The notes beneath the pieces are model-generated. The model searched no databases. It saw only the letters and a program-made list of their open reading frames with translations, and was not told the DNA's origin. The translations under genes were made by a program, and so were the position numbers. This document shows, piece by piece, positions 8,350 through 17,610 of a stretch of DNA of 64,000 nt. Numbering within the stretch: position 1 is the first letter of the stretch; every line of letters starts with the position of its first letter. This stretch comes from CAVQCT01 sp964520865 (GTDB lineage: Bacteria > Zixibacteria > MSB-5A5 > GN15 > FEB-12). The DNA lies in the NCBI GenBank assembly GCA_964520865.1, contig CAZFOY010000004.1:1-64000 (forward strand), in the 5' to 3' direction.

Positions 8350-10542
8350 ATGACTAAAGGCACCGAAGCGGGCAGGAAACTGCTTATCAGTTCTGTTACC
8401 CTACTTTTACTAATCGCACTGCCTCTATTGGTTCCGAATTCGGCACAAGCCCAGTTGTTCGGAAACTCCGGATCGTTTGGATCTCAGGAGAGTCATGTTA
8501 AGGCGGAACTTGTCTCCGAAGTCACAAGCATTCAGCCGGGAAAGCCGTTCTGGGTCGGTCTGCATCTTAAGCTCGATCCGCACTGGCATGTGTACTGGCA
8601 GAATCCGGGGGATGCCGGCCTCCAGACCAAACTCGAGTGGAATCTTCCTCAGGGATTCACGGCCGGCGACATGCAGTGGCCATATCCGGAACGATTCGAC
8701 ACCCCGCCGCTGACCAACTACGGTTATTCCGACGAAGTTCTGTTTCCGATTAAGATTACCCCACCGCCGGATCTCAAGCCGGGATCGAACGTAACGCTTA
8801 GCGGCGAGGCATCCTGGCTGGTATGTAAGGAAGAGTGTGTACCCGGAGCGTCCGACGTTGCTCTGACTCTCAAGGTGGATCCCAACCCTCCGGCCTTTGA
8901 CACGCGCTGGACGGATCTGTTCAACGATGCTCGTTCGCGCGTACCGATTGCCAATTCCGACTGGAAGGTAACAGTTAGTTCCAATGACAAATATCTGTTC
9001 ATAAATCTCGTGGCGCCATCATGGTTTTCCGGCAGCCTCGACAGCGTTTCGTTTTTCCCATACGAGAAAAAGGTTATCGAGTACGCTCGCGATCAGAAGT
9101 TCGCCAAAACGGACGACGGATATCAGCTTCGAATCGAGCGGTCTCATTTGAGCGAATCAATGCCGACTCATCTGGCCGGCGTGCTCGTGACCAACTCCGG
9201 TTGGCGCGGGGATAACTCCGAGAAGGCGATGGAGTTCGATGTACCGGTTGCGGCGGGACGTGGCAGCGCGGCGGCGCTCACGGGCGAAGGCTTGAGCATC
9301 TGGAAGGCCCTGCTGTTCGCGTTTCTCGGCGGCATGATCCTCAATCTTATGCCGTGCGTTCTGCCAGTTCTTTCTTTGAAGATTCTCGGATTCGTCCGTC
9401 AGGCCGACGAAAGCAGGAAGAAAGCGCTGGGCCACGGTCTGATCTTCACAGCCGGCGTGCTGATTTCATTCTGGGTGCTGGTCGGAGTTCTGCTCGCTCT
9501 CCGGGCCGGTGGACAGGAGCTCGGCTGGGGCTTCCAGCTGCAGTCGCCTGAGTTTCTGATCGTGCTCTCTGGTTTCATGTTCCTGTTCGGTTTGAATCTA
9601 CTCGGAGTTTTCGAGATCGGCACCTCACTCACGGCCGTAGGCGGCAAGACCGCTTCAGCAACCGGTTGGGGTGGATCGTTCCTCAACGGCATCACAGCGA
9701 CGGTCGTGGCTACCCCGTGCACAGCTCCGTTTATGGGATCAGCGCTGGGATTCTCACTCACTCAGCCAATCTGGGTGGTCTGGCTCATATTTACATTCCT
9801 GGCCCTGGGCATGGCGGCACCTTATGTAGTGCTCTCCGCTTCTCCCAAACTTCTTCGCTTTCTCCCGAAACCGGGACGCTGGATGGAATCGCTCAAGCAG
9901 ATCATGGGTTTTCTCCTGCTTGCTACGGTTATTTGGCTCAGCTGGGTACTTTCCGTGCAAGCCGGATCGCTGGCGGTCGTCCTGCTGCTCGCGGTGCTTT
10001 TGCTCCTTGGGATAGGGGCATGGATCCTCGGGAGATGGGGGACCTTTTCGGCCCCGACCGGCAAGCGCTATGCCGCCTACTTTCTCTCGGCCGTTTTCAT
10101 TCTTGGCGGAGTCGGAATCGGGGTTGCCGGGGTTATTACGGCGCCCGAAGTCAAGTCGAGTTCGTTATCGCAGGGAGAAAGCGGCGATGGAATCAACTGG
10201 CAGCCGTATTCGGAACAGCGATGGGAGCAGTTGAAAAGCTCCGACAGCGCCGTATTCATCGATTTCACCGCGGCCTGGTGCCTGAGTTGTCAGGTCAACG
10301 AGCGGGTGGCGTTCAGTTCGCCCGAAGTACAGAAGCAGTTTGCCAGCCTTAAGATTGTACCCCTGAAAGCGGACTGGACTGCACGTAACAAAGAAATCAC
10401 CGAGGCACTTGCTCATTACGGGCGAAACAGCGTGCCATTATACGTACTCTACGGTCCGGATAAAACCAAGGACCCGATTATACTTCCCGAAATAATTACT
10501 CCGGGCATTGTTGTAGACGCGCTCTCGCGTATCAGTCAGTAA
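8350..10542 (+). CDS. dsbD: Thiol:disulfide interchange protein DsbD
   Basis: Passes electrons from cytoplasmic thioredoxin across the inner membrane to periplasmic thiol proteins. 730 residues with all three parts. The signal peptide ends near residue 34 (SAQA). The N-terminal DsbD-alpha-like domain covers about 40-270 and carries a Cys pair in WLVCKEECVPGA. The membrane domain starts near 317 with the transport cysteines in NLMPCVLPVLS (about 336) and ATPCTAPFMGSA (about 457). A C-terminal thioredoxin domain has WCLSC (644-647). The start at 8350 has GGAGAG upstream. Likely clients are the exported MsrA upstream and the redoxin that follows 65 bp after the stop. Confidence 0.93.
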   Translation: MTKGTEAGRKLLISSVTLLLLIALPLLVPNSAQAQLFGNSGSFGSQESHVKAELVSEVTSIQPGKPFWVGLHLKLDPHWHVYWQNPGDAGLQTKLEWNLPQGFTAGDMQWPYPERFDTPPLTNYGYSDEVLFPIKITPPPDLKPGSNVTLSGEASWLVCKEECVPGASDVALTLKVDPNPPAFDTRWTDLFNDARSRVPIANSDWKVTVSSNDKYLFINLVAPSWFSGSLDSVSFFPYEKKVIEYARDQKFAKTDDGYQLRIERSHLSESMPTHLAGVLVTNSGWRGDNSEKAMEFDVPVAAGRGSAAALTGEGLSIWKALLFAFLGGMILNLMPCVLPVLSLKILGFVRQADESRKKALGHGLIFTAGVLISFWVLVGVLLALRAGGQELGWGFQLQSPEFLIVLSGFMFLFGLNLLGVFEIGTSLTAVGGKTASATGWGGSFLNGITATVVATPCTAPFMGSALGFSLTQPIWVVWLIFTFLALGMAAPYVVLSASPKLLRFLPKPGRWMESLKQIMGFLLLATVIWLSWVLSVQAGSLAVVLLLAVLLLLGIGAWILGRWGTFSAPTGKRYAAYFLSAVFILGGVGIGVAGVITAPEVKSSSLSQGESGDGINWQPYSEQRWEQLKSSDSAVFIDFTAAWCLSCQVNERVAFSSPEVQKQFASLKIVPLKADWTARNKEITEALAHYGRNSVPLYVLYGPDKTKDPIILPEIITPGIVVDALSRISQ

Positions 10543-10607
10543 CACGGCGTCTCCTTTACACGCCCAAACATGCGTGCTCATCACGGCACAGGAGGAAGGA
10601 CGAAAGT

Positions 10608-11291
10608 ATGAAGACACTATTTAAGACTATAACGGTGCTGGCCGGCTTATTCCTGCTCATCAGCTGCTCATCGAACAAGGAGTCGGCTTCCGCACAGAGT
10701 AAATCAGAGAAGTCGCAGTCTGTCCAGGTCAAGGCAGACGTTACCGAGATGCACACCGACGTCGATCAGCCCGCCCCTGATTTCACGCTGACCGATGCGA
10801 ACGGGAATAAGCACTCGCTGTCCGACTACAAAGGGAAGTACGTGGTCCTGGAGTGGGTGAATTTCGGCTGTCCGTTCGTGAAAGCGCAGTATGCTTCGGG
10901 CAATATGCAGAGCCTTCAGAAGAAATATACCGATGAAGGGGTAGTCTGGCTTACTATCTGTTCGTCAGCCAAAGGGAAACAGGGATACTTTACCGGAGAA
11001 GAACTTCGCGACCAGATTAAAGAGCATCATTCGAACGCGACCGCGTACTTGATCGATGCTGACGGCAGCGTGGGCAGAACTTACGAGGCTAAAGCTACCC
11101 CCAACATGTACGTGATCAATCCGCAAGGGACGCTGATTTACGCCGGCGCTATCGATGACACGCCGACCACCGATGCTTCGACGGTGCCTAAATCTACGAA
11201 TTACGTCAGCCTCGCCCTCAATGCTTCCATGAAAGGGGATCCGGTCCCCGTCAAGACTTCGCAGCCCTATGGCTGTTCCGTGAAGTACTAA
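10608..11291 (+). CDS. Lipoprotein redoxin (AhpC/TSA-like thioredoxin fold)
   Basis: 227 residues. Lipobox LLISC (about residues 17-21) predicts a lipid-anchored envelope protein; a Ser/Lys-rich linker leads to the redoxin domain at about 55-200 (PAPDFTLTDANGNKHSL...VVLEWVNFGCPFVKAQY). The active site has a single Cys (GCPFVK) rather than CxxC, as in peroxiredoxin-like members. The extreme C-terminus QPYGCSVKY holds a second Cys and matches a tail I associate with this redoxin group. GGAGGAA precedes the ATG. It follows dsbD by 65 bp, probably in the same transcript, so DsbD is the plausible electron donor. Confidence 0.85.
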   Translation: MKTLFKTITVLAGLFLLISCSSNKESASAQSKSEKSQSVQVKADVTEMHTDVDQPAPDFTLTDANGNKHSLSDYKGKYVVLEWVNFGCPFVKAQYASGNMQSLQKKYTDEGVVWLTICSSAKGKQGYFTGEELRDQIKEHHSNATAYLIDADGSVGRTYEAKATPNMYVINPQGTLIYAGAIDDTPTTDASTVPKSTNYVSLALNASMKGDPVPVKTSQPYGCSVKY

Positions 11292-11314
11292 GTTCCAATA
11301 AACTGCAATTTAGA

Positions 11315-11348
11315 GGGCTGCTGTCACGCTTTCGCATAACAGCAGCCC
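11315..11348. terminator. Terminator hairpin between convergent genes
   Basis: GGGCTGCTGT (11315-11324) pairs perfectly with ACAGCAGCCC (11339-11348) across a 14-nt loop. It sits between the stop of the redoxin gene (11291) and the stop of the convergent protease gene (11382), so it may serve both strands; the T-tract is poor on either side. Confidence 0.65.
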
Positions 11349-11381
11349 GATTTGTGTTCGACCCGGTGTCGTTCTAAATGC

Positions 11382-14300
11382 TTACTGACACTGTGGTGCC
11401 GGGCCGGTTCCGAACTGATATTCCGCCAGATATATGAGGTCGGACACGTCCAGTTCTCCGCTGCCGTCGACATCCGCGGCCGCAAGCGTAGGCGGTTCGG
11501 CGCCGTCGTTGAACGAATAGTCCACCAGGTAGATCAGGTCGGAAATATCCGAACTGACTCCATCACCGTTGATGTCGCCGCAGATAAACGAGGCTACCTG
11601 CATGGACGCGGGAATGGACCAGCTCGGTGTGTCCGGATCGTTCGACGATACGGAAATAGACCCTGCGTAGGTCCCATCTTCCATATCGGTGGCATCGAAT
11701 TTGACCGTTACAGTTGCGTTGCTGAACGGTTCAATCACCCCTCCTGCCGGCAGTGCCGACAACCAGTGTTGGGCAGTAATGGCAATCGCCAGATTGTTGT
11801 GCATATAAGGCGCGTTGTACACTACCTGCAGTGCGTCGTTCTCGTCGGCATTCTGAATACCGATGGTTGCACTCTGGAGTGTCTGCGAGCCCGGATCCAT
11901 CGTACCGTACTGCAGCAGGATCGTTCCATCGGAATTGAGAATCGCCTGGAAGCTGGTCGTACCGGTACCGGTGGTCGAGTAGTAGAACTTGATGTCGACA
12001 AAGCTGACAATAAAGCGCCCGGCCGCGACATCTTCGTAGTAATAGATGTTCCCACCCTTGCGTGGATCAAGGTCATCCCAGTACATGGCGAGCAGACTCT
12101 TCATCGAGCCGACCGGCAGAGCGAGATTGTTGCGGCTGCCTGATCCGTCATCGAATGTCAGAATACCGTTCGAACCTATGTACAGCTGTGTATACACACT
12201 GTCGTAGAACGGGAAGCCGAACCCGATCGGTATCGGATCGGAGAAAGCGTCATCGCCGAGCGTGACCGGCGTTCCCAGGGCTGAGATATCAACCCATCCG
12301 TAGGCCGGGCCGCCCTGATCGTCGGAGTCGACCCAGGAGTGACCGTAAGTATCGGGCCCGCCGAAATTCGCCACCTGCGCGGCGTAGAACGGTTCGGTGG
12401 CGTTGGATTTATCGCCGTCAGCGGCCTGATAGCCGACTGGCACCGGAGCTGTCGTCGCCGCGACAACTGCGGGGGTCGCTCCCTTCTGGTTCATTTGACA
12501 GCCGACCTGATAGGTCAGACGTCCCGGACCATTGTTGGTTATGACCAACGGATAGGTCACCAGGGCGTCGGCTGAAAGCGACTGGTCGATCGAGGTCTCG
12601 GTTATGGCGATATCCGGCTCGAAAATGTGCATAAAGATGTTGATCGTGCCGTTTTGTGCGTTGGCGTCGTTCGAGGTCCAGTTCAGCGAGCAGTTATGAT
12701 CGCCGCAACCGAGAGCAGCGGTATACAACGTTACGTCGAAACCGATACTATCGCCCGGCGAGAGGATCTGCTGATCTTCGCTGAAGCCGATCCACGGGTC
12801 CGGACAGGCGAACCAGATGCGAAGGGTGCCTTCGCCCGTGTTCTTAATAGCGATCTGTTTGACTGTCGAATCACCGGCCAGGAGCGAATCCGAGAGAGCC
12901 GATTCGTCGATCGTCAGGGCCGGGTAACCGATCCGTCCGTATCCCTTGATTTCGATATCATCGATATTCCATCCGGCATACGTCTGCGAACCGTCGGTGG
13001 AGCCGAGTCCAAACCGAATCTGGAAGCTCGGGTTGCCGTCGGCGATGGCAGAGAGATCGTACTCCTGGAGGCTCCACGAGGATTCCTGGACGGTCGTACT
13101 CGGGTTTTCGTACAAGCTTACCCATGAAGTACCGTCGAACGCCTGGAGATAAGCATGGTCGTACTGTGATGATTCTACGCCGAGCTGGCGGTAGAACGAC
13201 ATGATGACTCCAGACATGGACCCGCAGTCAAGAACCGGTGAGGTCACCCACTGGGTGCCGGTGATACCGTTGGCGTAGGTCCCGACCGAAGTCAGGTCAT
13301 TGCCAAGAACGGCATTGTCGGCCGTCGGGGAATGATCCTGCGAAGGATCTCCGCCTGCACCCGAGACTGAGCCCATTTGCCATTCGGCTGATCCGCCCAG
13401 GCCGGTCCATCCCTGATCGTATGAGAAATCATCGACAAAGAAAGCAACGCGGTCGCCGACCGTGATATTAAACGGCAGCTCTATGGTATATCCGCCGCCG
13501 GCGTCAACCTGAAGGGTAACCGGTACGCCGTAGCCGATCGGGCAGGAAGCATCGGCCACGAGTTCGTAGGTATCGCCGGCATTGTTGGCAGTTGCTCCCA
13601 CTGAGTCGATCAAACCGAATGTTCCGTACGAGTCTGTCGCCGTTACGTACTGATCATTCACGCTGAGGTTCGCAACGGTATTGAAAGCCTGTCCCGTTCC
13701 GGAGTTTCTCAGGGTCACGACGACTTCGGCCGTCTCACCCGGATCGAGAATTCCGTTGTTATCGCCGCCGACCGCATCGTTCATGCTCGCGGAGACGAAT
13801 TCAAGCACCGGTGCCTTGACCGGGACCTGGAATGATCCGGTCCACGTATCGCGGGCGGTACCGCTGACGCTCAGGTCGAACACGATCTTGTGCTGATCGG
13901 GAACGTCCGACGCCACCTCGAACGCGAAGCCGTTTTCGACATAACCGGTACCCCAATCGTGCGTGATCGTACCGTACGCCTCGTTGTCGTCAGTGATTGT
14001 CACATACGGATCGTCGGTGGTGATAGTCGCCAGGACGTCGTAAGCATCGTCCGGACCGACATTGACCAGGGTGAGACCCATCTGTACCGTTTCACCGTTT
14101 TCCACGATCCCGTTGCCGCTGGCGTCGCTAAGCGTCGTCGCGTTGTAAATGACATAAGGTCCGGACGGCGTGATGATCTGGATGGTCGAGATGTACGGAA
14201 CGTGATTCTGGCAGGTGACCACGATGTCGGCAGTTCCGGGATTGGCGAAAGCTGCCAGCGGAATGGTAACCTGGCCGGATTCATCGACGTAGCCCGCGCC

Positions 14301-16250
14301 CATTAATTGACCTTCGAAACTGATGCCGACATAGGAGCCGGGGTCAGCGGATACCGTGATCGAAGGAGATGTCATGAGAATCGCCGCATCGTGAATTACG
14401 TTGTTCGGCTGCGGCGTTCCCAGATAAGTCATAACCGAAGGATCGCCCATGAGGGTGTAGATTTCCCAGTAATACTGGGTGCGGCTCGAATTAGCTTCGG
14501 TCACCGCCATATTACCGGCAAAGATCAAGGCGTCGTTGGTGACATAGTGTTGACTGACCGGCTCGCCATGATCGTGGAACACACCGTCGTATGCTCCCTG
14601 ACCGGTCTGAGCATAAGTCGGTCCGGCGGCCACAATCGGGCCGTCGCCAACGCCCCACCAGTAGTCTTCGTCCCAGTAAGTTGAGTTCGTGCCGCCGATG
14701 TAACCGATACCGGCTTTATCAGCCGCCTGCATGAAGGCCTCACCGAAGCACGGGGTCGAGTAGTCGGTCCCAAAAGTATTGGTCAGGCAGCAGTTACCGA
14801 TGAGAAGCAGGTACTTGTGATTTGCCGTGAGGCCGGCAATATCGCTCGTCGAGAACGACGGATCGTACAGGCCGTCGTGACTTCCGTGAGCGGTGTAGTT
14901 GTACAAGCCAATACCCGTATTCAAAGTCTGGCGAACCGCGGCGTCGGCGCCCGATCCGTTAGAAGCCGGATACAGCCAGACGTTCGGTGTGATGTTGTGA
15001 GCGGCGTTGAAGTACAGGCTCGTACCGTAGTTGATCTGACCGTTTCCGTAGGTCGGAGCGTAGCTTCCGTCAACCCCGGCCACCAGCGTGACGGCGTTAA
15101 GATACGACGGATCAGGCATCTGATACTGTTCGTACTCAAGCGTCTTGTCGATCTGAGGCTGGAGTTGTGCCGGGTTTTGTGCCGAGAAGCGGCCATAGTA
15201 GATTTCAGGATAGTTGTCGTTCGTGAATTCGCAGAAGCGAAGATCCGTCACGTGTGAACCGGCGCTTCCCGAAAACGGAGGTATCTGCTGAGCATCGCCG
15301 ACCAGCAGCACGAAAGACGGCGGCGGATCTTCCGGCGTGCCGGCATTGTAAACTGACTGGATATAGCTCCTGATCGCCGTGTTGGTCGTGCCGATCACAT
15401 CGGTGTACGCAGTCTGAACGGTGAAGCCCTTCTTCGTCTTCCACTCGATGAACGGTTGAAGTTGAGCTTCGAACATCCGATCAGAAATGATAAGATACTT
15501 CACCGGGTACTTGACGAGGTCGTCTCCTTTGAGAGTCGAAGACTGCGCGCGATAGTTGATCACCCGTCCTTCAATCGGCTCAAAATACGGTGAATACCCT
15601 TTTCGCCAATTCAGTTCGGTGGTCGCCCAATCGGCGTGCTCAAACGTGATGGTGACGACCATCTCGCTGTACACCCGAATACTATTCTTGATCGGGTCGT
15701 ATTCGACCGGCGCAATCGAGACCAGACCGAGTCTGACGCCGCGCATGATACCGTCGATACGCGACTCCGCCTGCGGGAGGGTGTAGTAGCCGGCCTGAGC
15801 GTACACGTCGCGATTGTACTCGAACGGTACCGTCGACGGATCGACCGACTTGGAGAGCGACGGCTGCACCGGCATCAACGGATTGGTGATTCCAAGATTC
15901 GCCAGCGAGATTTCGGTTGATTTCGAACTGATCACTTTCGTCTGCAGATCGCAGCCGAAGGGGATTGAAATCAACTTGCCGATCATCGGCAACGCCGGTT
16001 CACCGATGCGATGCGACCTCGAGAAGCCGTCAATCGTCATCATAGTGAAATCGCCGTCGCGCGTACTCACGTTAGAGAAGTCGATCGTGCTGATGTCGAG
16101 TTTGAGAGTGATGGAACTGTTGTTTTGATCGAGAAGGGTGACACCGCTTGGCGATGTGCCCACGTTGATGGTTTGACCGGCGAAAGCGGAGCCGGCAGCC
16201 ATGAGGCAGACAAGAAGCCCCAAGCATAACCCATTAGCAAACTTACCCAC
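11382..16250 (-). CDS. Secreted gingipain-type C25 cysteine protease with dockerin-like end
   Basis: 1622 residues. Signal peptide about 1-24 (LLVCLMAAGSAFA); a C25 propeptide region to about 240; the peptidase C25 domain about 245-610 with the catalytic pair His455 (YTAHGSHDG) and Cys487 (LIGNCCLTNTFG). Next come CARDB/Ig-like modules (about 640-950), a jelly-roll-like module (about 955-1130, VAFFVDDFSYDQGW...), two more Ig-like modules, and finally a dockerin-like duplicated calcium-loop repeat at 1557-1622: CGDINGDGVSSDISDLIYLVD and ADVDGSGELDVSDLIYLAEY. It is therefore an exported, multidomain Arg/Lys-type protease candidate rather than a cellulosomal enzyme. It has no T9SS-type tail. Transcribed divergently from the ABC operon. 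Confidence 0.9.
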   Translation of the reverse strand: MGKFANGLCLGLLVCLMAAGSAFAGQTINVGTSPSGVTLLDQNNSSITLKLDISTIDFSNVSTRDGDFTMMTIDGFSRSHRIGEPALPMIGKLISIPFGCDLQTKVISSKSTEISLANLGITNPLMPVQPSLSKSVDPSTVPFEYNRDVYAQAGYYTLPQAESRIDGIMRGVRLGLVSIAPVEYDPIKNSIRVYSEMVVTITFEHADWATTELNWRKGYSPYFEPIEGRVINYRAQSSTLKGDDLVKYPVKYLIISDRMFEAQLQPFIEWKTKKGFTVQTAYTDVIGTTNTAIRSYIQSVYNAGTPEDPPPSFVLLVGDAQQIPPFSGSAGSHVTDLRFCEFTNDNYPEIYYGRFSAQNPAQLQPQIDKTLEYEQYQMPDPSYLNAVTLVAGVDGSYAPTYGNGQINYGTSLYFNAAHNITPNVWLYPASNGSGADAAVRQTLNTGIGLYNYTAHGSHDGLYDPSFSTSDIAGLTANHKYLLLIGNCCLTNTFGTDYSTPCFGEAFMQAADKAGIGYIGGTNSTYWDEDYWWGVGDGPIVAAGPTYAQTGQGAYDGVFHDHGEPVSQHYVTNDALIFAGNMAVTEANSSRTQYYWEIYTLMGDPSVMTYLGTPQPNNVIHDAAILMTSPSITVSADPGSYVGISFEGQLMGAGYVDESGQVTIPLAAFANPGTADIVVTCQNHVPYISTIQIITPSGPYVIYNATTLSDASGNGIVENGETVQMGLTLVNVGPDDAYDVLATITTDDPYVTITDDNEAYGTITHDWGTGYVENGFAFEVASDVPDQHKIVFDLSVSGTARDTWTGSFQVPVKAPVLEFVSASMNDAVGGDNNGILDPGETAEVVVTLRNSGTGQAFNTVANLSVNDQYVTATDSYGTFGLIDSVGATANNAGDTYELVADASCPIGYGVPVTLQVDAGGGYTIELPFNITVGDRVAFFVDDFSYDQGWTGLGGSAEWQMGSVSGAGGDPSQDHSPTADNAVLGNDLTSVGTYANGITGTQWVTSPVLDCGSMSGVIMSFYRQLGVESSQYDHAYLQAFDGTSWVSLYENPSTTVQESSWSLQEYDLSAIADGNPSFQIRFGLGSTDGSQTYAGWNIDDIEIKGYGRIGYPALTIDESALSDSLLAGDSTVKQIAIKNTGEGTLRIWFACPDPWIGFSEDQQILSPGDSIGFDVTLYTAALGCGDHNCSLNWTSNDANAQNGTINIFMHIFEPDIAITETSIDQSLSADALVTYPLVITNNGPGRLTYQVGCQMNQKGATPAVVAATTAPVPVGYQAADGDKSNATEPFYAAQVANFGGPDTYGHSWVDSDDQGGPAYGWVDISALGTPVTLGDDAFSDPIPIGFGFPFYDSVYTQLYIGSNGILTFDDGSGSRNNLALPVGSMKSLLAMYWDDLDPRKGGNIYYYEDVAAGRFIVSFVDIKFYYSTTGTGTTSFQAILNSDGTILLQYGTMDPGSQTLQSATIGIQNADENDALQVVYNAPYMHNNLAIAITAQHWLSALPAGGVIEPFSNATVTVKFDATDMEDGTYAGSISVSSNDPDTPSWSIPASMQVASFICGDINGDGVSSDISDLIYLVDYSFNDGAEPPTLAAADVDGSGELDVSDLIYLAEYQFGTGPAPQCQ

Positions 16251-16464
16251 GATTACCTCCGTCTACATTTAAACAGAATCTGAGAAGAGTTTATTTACAA
16301 CGAATTTGACTCCTTGTGGAATTGCACTGAACTGATGGGCAGGATAGAGTTGTGTACCGAGTATCTGCTGTCCACGGATGTGACCAATGCTCTTTAACGT
16401 TCGGATGGCGGTGCGCGAGTGCGTGTAACGGGGAAATCCCACGCACCTGTAGTTTCTATGAGTG

Positions 16465-16493
16465 AAAATAACACACAATCCCCTGAAAGTCAA
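16465..16493 (-). promoter_or_regulatory. Promoter candidate for the C25 protease
   Basis: Read on the minus strand: TTGACT (16493-16488), 17-nt spacer, TATTTT (16470-16465), about 215 bp before the ATG at 16250. The 16251-16842 interval, about 590 bp between divergent operons, holds this candidate and otherwise no gene that I can support. Confidence 0.45.
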
Positions 16494-16842
16494 CATAATA
16501 AAGGAATAATCTACCCATTGCTCCACAAAGAAGCCGCCGGTCTCGGCAGCTTCAACAGGCACCGCAGCTCAGCGACCGGCAGCTTGGAGCCGACTTTCGC
16601 TTGCTCTTGCCCGGAGTCGCCGATGTCGGCACCTTGCCGGGCCGGTCAATCCCGCAGGTCGTTCCAGCCGATTCGCCCCACAAGCCATAACGTATTATTA
16701 TTCAGTAGTTTAGATTGGTGACATTTCCGCGGTGGACCGGGCGGTCGTCCCTTTTGCACCGCCAAAAAAAAGTAAACCGAGCAATCCCAAATGTGTAAAA
16801 GCTTCGTTATTAGAATTTTCAATAAACAACGAGGAAGTCTTT

Positions 16843-17610
16843 ATGAATGACAGTTCATCAAAGACCATGATCGAAGCGAGGGGATTGAGCAAGTACTACG
16901 GTGCATTCGTCGCGATCGCCGATATTACTTTCTCAATCCCTCGCGGACAGATTGTGGCCTTCCTTGGACCCAACGGAGCGGGTAAATCCACCACCATGAA
17001 AATCCTGAGCGGGTACCTTGCCGCCAGCGAAGGGAGTGCGTCGATCGGAGGCCTTGATATCCGGCGCGAGCGACTTCAGGCGGTCAGGAAACTGGGCTAT
17101 CTGCCCGAGAACGGACCTCTCTACGACGACATGACTCCGCTCGAACTCCTTCGGTTCTTCGGAGAAGCCCACGGACTCCGGGACCGAAATCTCAACGATC
17201 GGGTCGAGTATGTGACGCAGCTTTGCGCCCTCGGCGAGGTCCTGGAAAAACCAATCGGCAAACTCTCGCGAGGATACCGTCAGAGAGTGGGACTGGCTCA
17301 CGCGTTGCTGCACGATCCCGAAGTGCTGATTATGGATGAGCCGACTGCCGGTCTCGATCCCAACCAGATCCGTGATTTTCGCACGAATATCAGTCGGCTC
17401 GGTGAGTCCAAAACAATACTGATCTCAACCCATATCCTCCAGGAAGTCGAGGCGGTTGCACATCGCGTTCTGCTCGTCAACGACGGGCGACTGGTGTATG
17501 ATGGAACGCCGGACGATCTGAAGCGCAAGGGTTCGCTGGAGGCAGCTTTTTACGAACTCACCAGCAGGAAACAGCCCGACCTGTCGGCGCAGGCAGGAGG
17601 TGAGCAATGA
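16843..17610 (+). CDS. ABC transporter ATP-binding protein (GldA-like)
   Basis: 255 residues; energises an ABC-2-type exporter formed with the next gene. Walker A GPNGAGKST (about 42-50), signature LSRGYRQRVGLAHAL (about 139), Walker B VLIMDEPTAGLD (about 160) and the switch His in ISTHILQEVEA are all present. Start 16843 is chosen because GAGGAAGTC precedes it and the GldA-like domain begins a few residues later; the frame stays open upstream without an RBS. It overlaps the next gene by 4 bp (ATGA). Together with the next two genes it is the familiar ATPase / Gldg permease / DUF4340 operon, linked to gliding and secretion in Bacteroidetes but found much more widely. Confidence 0.92.
   Translation: MNDSSSKTMIEARGLSKYYGAFVAIADITFSIPRGQIVAFLGPNGAGKSTTMKILSGYLAASEGSASIGGLDIRRERLQAVRKLGYLPENGPLYDDMTPLELLRFFGEAHGLRDRNLNDRVEYVTQLCALGEVLEKPIGKLSRGYRQRVGLAHALLHDPEVLIMDEPTAGLDPNQIRDFRTNISRLGESKTILISTHILQEVEAVAHRVLLVNDGRLVYDGTPDDLKRKGSLEAAFYELTSRKQPDLSAQAGGEQ

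Noticed and set aside
16251..16842. Riboswitch or small RNA in the long divergent leader
   Set aside because: No recognisable conserved RNA motif or terminator-antiterminator pair could be identified by eye.
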